From Sulfurovum sp. (GTDB taxonomy: Bacteria > Campylobacterota > Campylobacteria > Campylobacterales > Sulfurovaceae), in assembly GCA_015661535.1 (NCBI GenBank), contig DQVY01000042.1, forward strand, positions 1 through 6,118: DNA of 6,118 nucleotides, in the 5' to 3' direction. This document shows, in pieces, positions 4,860-6,118 of the stretch; the first letter of the stretch is position 1; each line of letters begins with the position of its first letter. The notes under the pieces were generated by a model, which had not been told where the DNA came from, ran no database searches, and was given only the letters and a program-made list of their open reading frames with translations. The translations under genes were made by a program, and so were the position numbers.

Positions 4860-6118
4860 ATGTCTGATTCCATAGCTGCTATAGCCACAGCCCACGGGGT
4901 TGCTTCTATCTCTATTATCAGGGTAAGCGGTGAAGCAGCACTGGAGATCGCCCATAAAATCTCACACTTAAGCACTATTACCCCCAGACATGCACATCTT
5001 ACCTCCCTTTATACCGCAAACGATGATCTTATAGACCGTGCCATTATGATCTATTTTGCTGCACCGCATAGTTTTACAGGTGAAGAGATCGTAGAGTTTC
5101 AGTGTCACGGCGGGATGATCGTGGCGCAGGAGATCTTAGATACGATCACCTCTTACGGGGTAAGACTTGCAGAGCCTGGCGAGTTTTCAAAACGTGCATT
5201 TTTAAATGGTAAAATAGACCTCACCGAAGCAGAAGCTATCTCAAAACTCATCGAAGCCAAGTCTGTAGATGCCGCCAAAATCCTGGCAAAACAGATGAAG
5301 GGTGAACTCAAAGCGTTTGTGGATGAGAGCAGGGAAGCACTGCTAAGGTCTCTGGCCTATTCTGAAGTGATGATAGACTATGCTGAAGAAGACATTCCTG
5401 ATGATATTTTAGAAAGTATCACAACACAACTGGATGGACTTTCTCTGCAGATAGAAAATATCGTGGAAGCGTCTCACCGGCGTAGAGGACTTATTGAGGG
5501 CTTTAAAGTAGCTATTATAGGTAAACCCAATGTAGGCAAAAGTTCTTTACTCAATGCCTTGTTGACTTATGACAGGGCCATCGTTTCAGACATTGCAGGG
5601 ACTACCAGAGATACCATAGAAGAGCAGGTACGCATCGGCTCACATATTATTCGCCTGGTCGATACTGCAGGCATACGTGAATCAGAAGACATCATTGAAA
5701 AGATAGGCATAGAGCGTACTTTGGATTCTGTAGAAGATTCTGATGTCATCATTGCTTTGTTTGATGCCGCACGTGATTTTGATGAAGAAGATGCCAAAAT
5801 ACTCTCTATTATGAAAACTTTGGAAGATAAACACATTATTATTGCCCTGAACAAGTCTGATCTTGAGAAGGTCTTTGATATAGAAAAATTGTCTGCATAT
5901 GATGTTTTGGAAGTGAGTGCAAAAAAAGCATTTGTGAAACTTACAGACAAACTTGAAAAACTTTTTGATACTATTGGCGAAGAAGATGAGTTGATGTTAA
6001 TATCAGCACGTCAGATTGAGGCGGTGACTCAGGCCAAAGGTTCTATAGCTGAAGCCAAAGAGCCTTTACTTAATGGTGAGTTGGAATTTTTCTCTTATCA
6101 TTTACAAGAAGCGGTGAA
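4860..6118 (+). CDS. mnmE: tRNA uridine-5-carboxymethylaminomethyl(34) modification GTPase MnmE (3' end cut by window)
   Basis: GTPase that, in complex with MnmG, modifies the wobble uridine C5 of certain tRNAs using a tetrahydrofolate one-carbon unit; cytosolic. 419 codons are present without a stop. The N-terminal folate-binding domain covers about 1-118 (IAAIATAHGVASISIIRVSG and later EFSKRAFLNGKIDLTEAEA), followed by the helical domain. The inserted Ras-like G domain shows G1 GKPNVGKS at 221-228, the switch/K-loop segment DIAGTTRD at 244-251, G3 DTAG at 268-271, G4 NKSD at 331-334 and G5 SAK at 353-355, all intact. The family is about 440-460 residues, so about 25-35 residues including the C-terminal CxGK motif with the catalytic cysteine lie beyond the edge. 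ATG 4860 is chosen from the family N-terminus; its ribosome site is weak (GGA at 4850-4852), and it follows jag by 29 nt, so coupling to jag is likely. Confidence 0.96.
   Translation, partial: MSDSIAAIATAHGVASISIIRVSGEAALEIAHKISHLSTITPRHAHLTSLYTANDDLIDRAIMIYFAAPHSFTGEEIVEFQCHGGMIVAQEILDTITSYGVRLAEPGEFSKRAFLNGKIDLTEAEAISKLIEAKSVDAAKILAKQMKGELKAFVDESREALLRSLAYSEVMIDYAEEDIPDDILESITTQLDGLSLQIENIVEASHRRRGLIEGFKVAIIGKPNVGKSSLLNALLTYDRAIVSDIAGTTRDTIEEQVRIGSHIIRLVDTAGIRESEDIIEKIGIERTLDSVEDSDVIIALFDAARDFDEEDAKILSIMKTLEDKHIIIALNKSDLEKVFDIEKLSAYDVLEVSAKKAFVKLTDKLEKLFDTIGEEDELMLISARQIEAVTQAKGSIAEAKEPLLNGELEFFSYHLQEAV

Noticed and set aside
5567..5950. Minus-strand open frame of 127 codons opposite mnmE
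   Set aside because: Serine-rich low-complexity translation antisense to the conserved G domain of mnmE; no promoter or ribosome site was seen.

Overview
The window is about 6.1 kb of AT-rich bacterial chromosome. It looks like a conserved housekeeping cluster from a campylobacterotal (epsilonproteobacterial) genome, probably a Sulfurovum/Sulfurimonas-type marine lineage. That placement is an inference from protein similarity to remembered families, from the order rpmH-rnpA-yidC-jag-mnmE, from an NspC-type polyamine gene, and from promoters that show a -10 box (TGnTATAAT or GGGTAAAAT) without a clear -35. No mobile element, CRISPR array, tRNA or rRNA was seen.

Layout. Positions 1-1138 (minus strand) carry nspC, carboxynorspermidine/carboxyspermidine decarboxylase, with only the last few residues cut off by the left edge. 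A short divergent promoter region (1139-1210) separates it from a small plus-strand gene (1211-1690), whose product I read as a degenerate GGDEF-like protein of unknown function. From about 1728 a promoter drives a plus-strand gene series running to the right edge: rpmH (ribosomal protein L34), rnpA (RNase P protein), yidC (membrane insertase), jag/khpB (KH/R3H-type RNA-binding protein) and mnmE (tRNA U34-modifying GTPase, cut off about 25-35 residues before its end).

Functionally, the plus-strand series links translation (L34), tRNA 5'-end maturation (RnpA), membrane protein insertion (YidC), RNA binding (Jag) and wobble-uridine modification (MnmE). Gaps are short (11 to 69 nt) and no strong internal terminator is visible, so co-transcription is likely.

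I do not see a previously undescribed system here. The best point for a second look is rnpA. It lies in the same frame as rpmH, separated by one UAA stop, and there is no ATG, GTG or TTG in any frame before a GTG that would remove the conserved N-terminal part of RnpA. A non-AUG start, or some other unusual expression route, is therefore possible. Smaller points are a possible leaderless nspC mRNA, tightly packed divergent promoters, absence of yidD between rnpA and yidC, a degenerate R3H motif in Jag, and a nested hairpin across the jag-mnmE junction.
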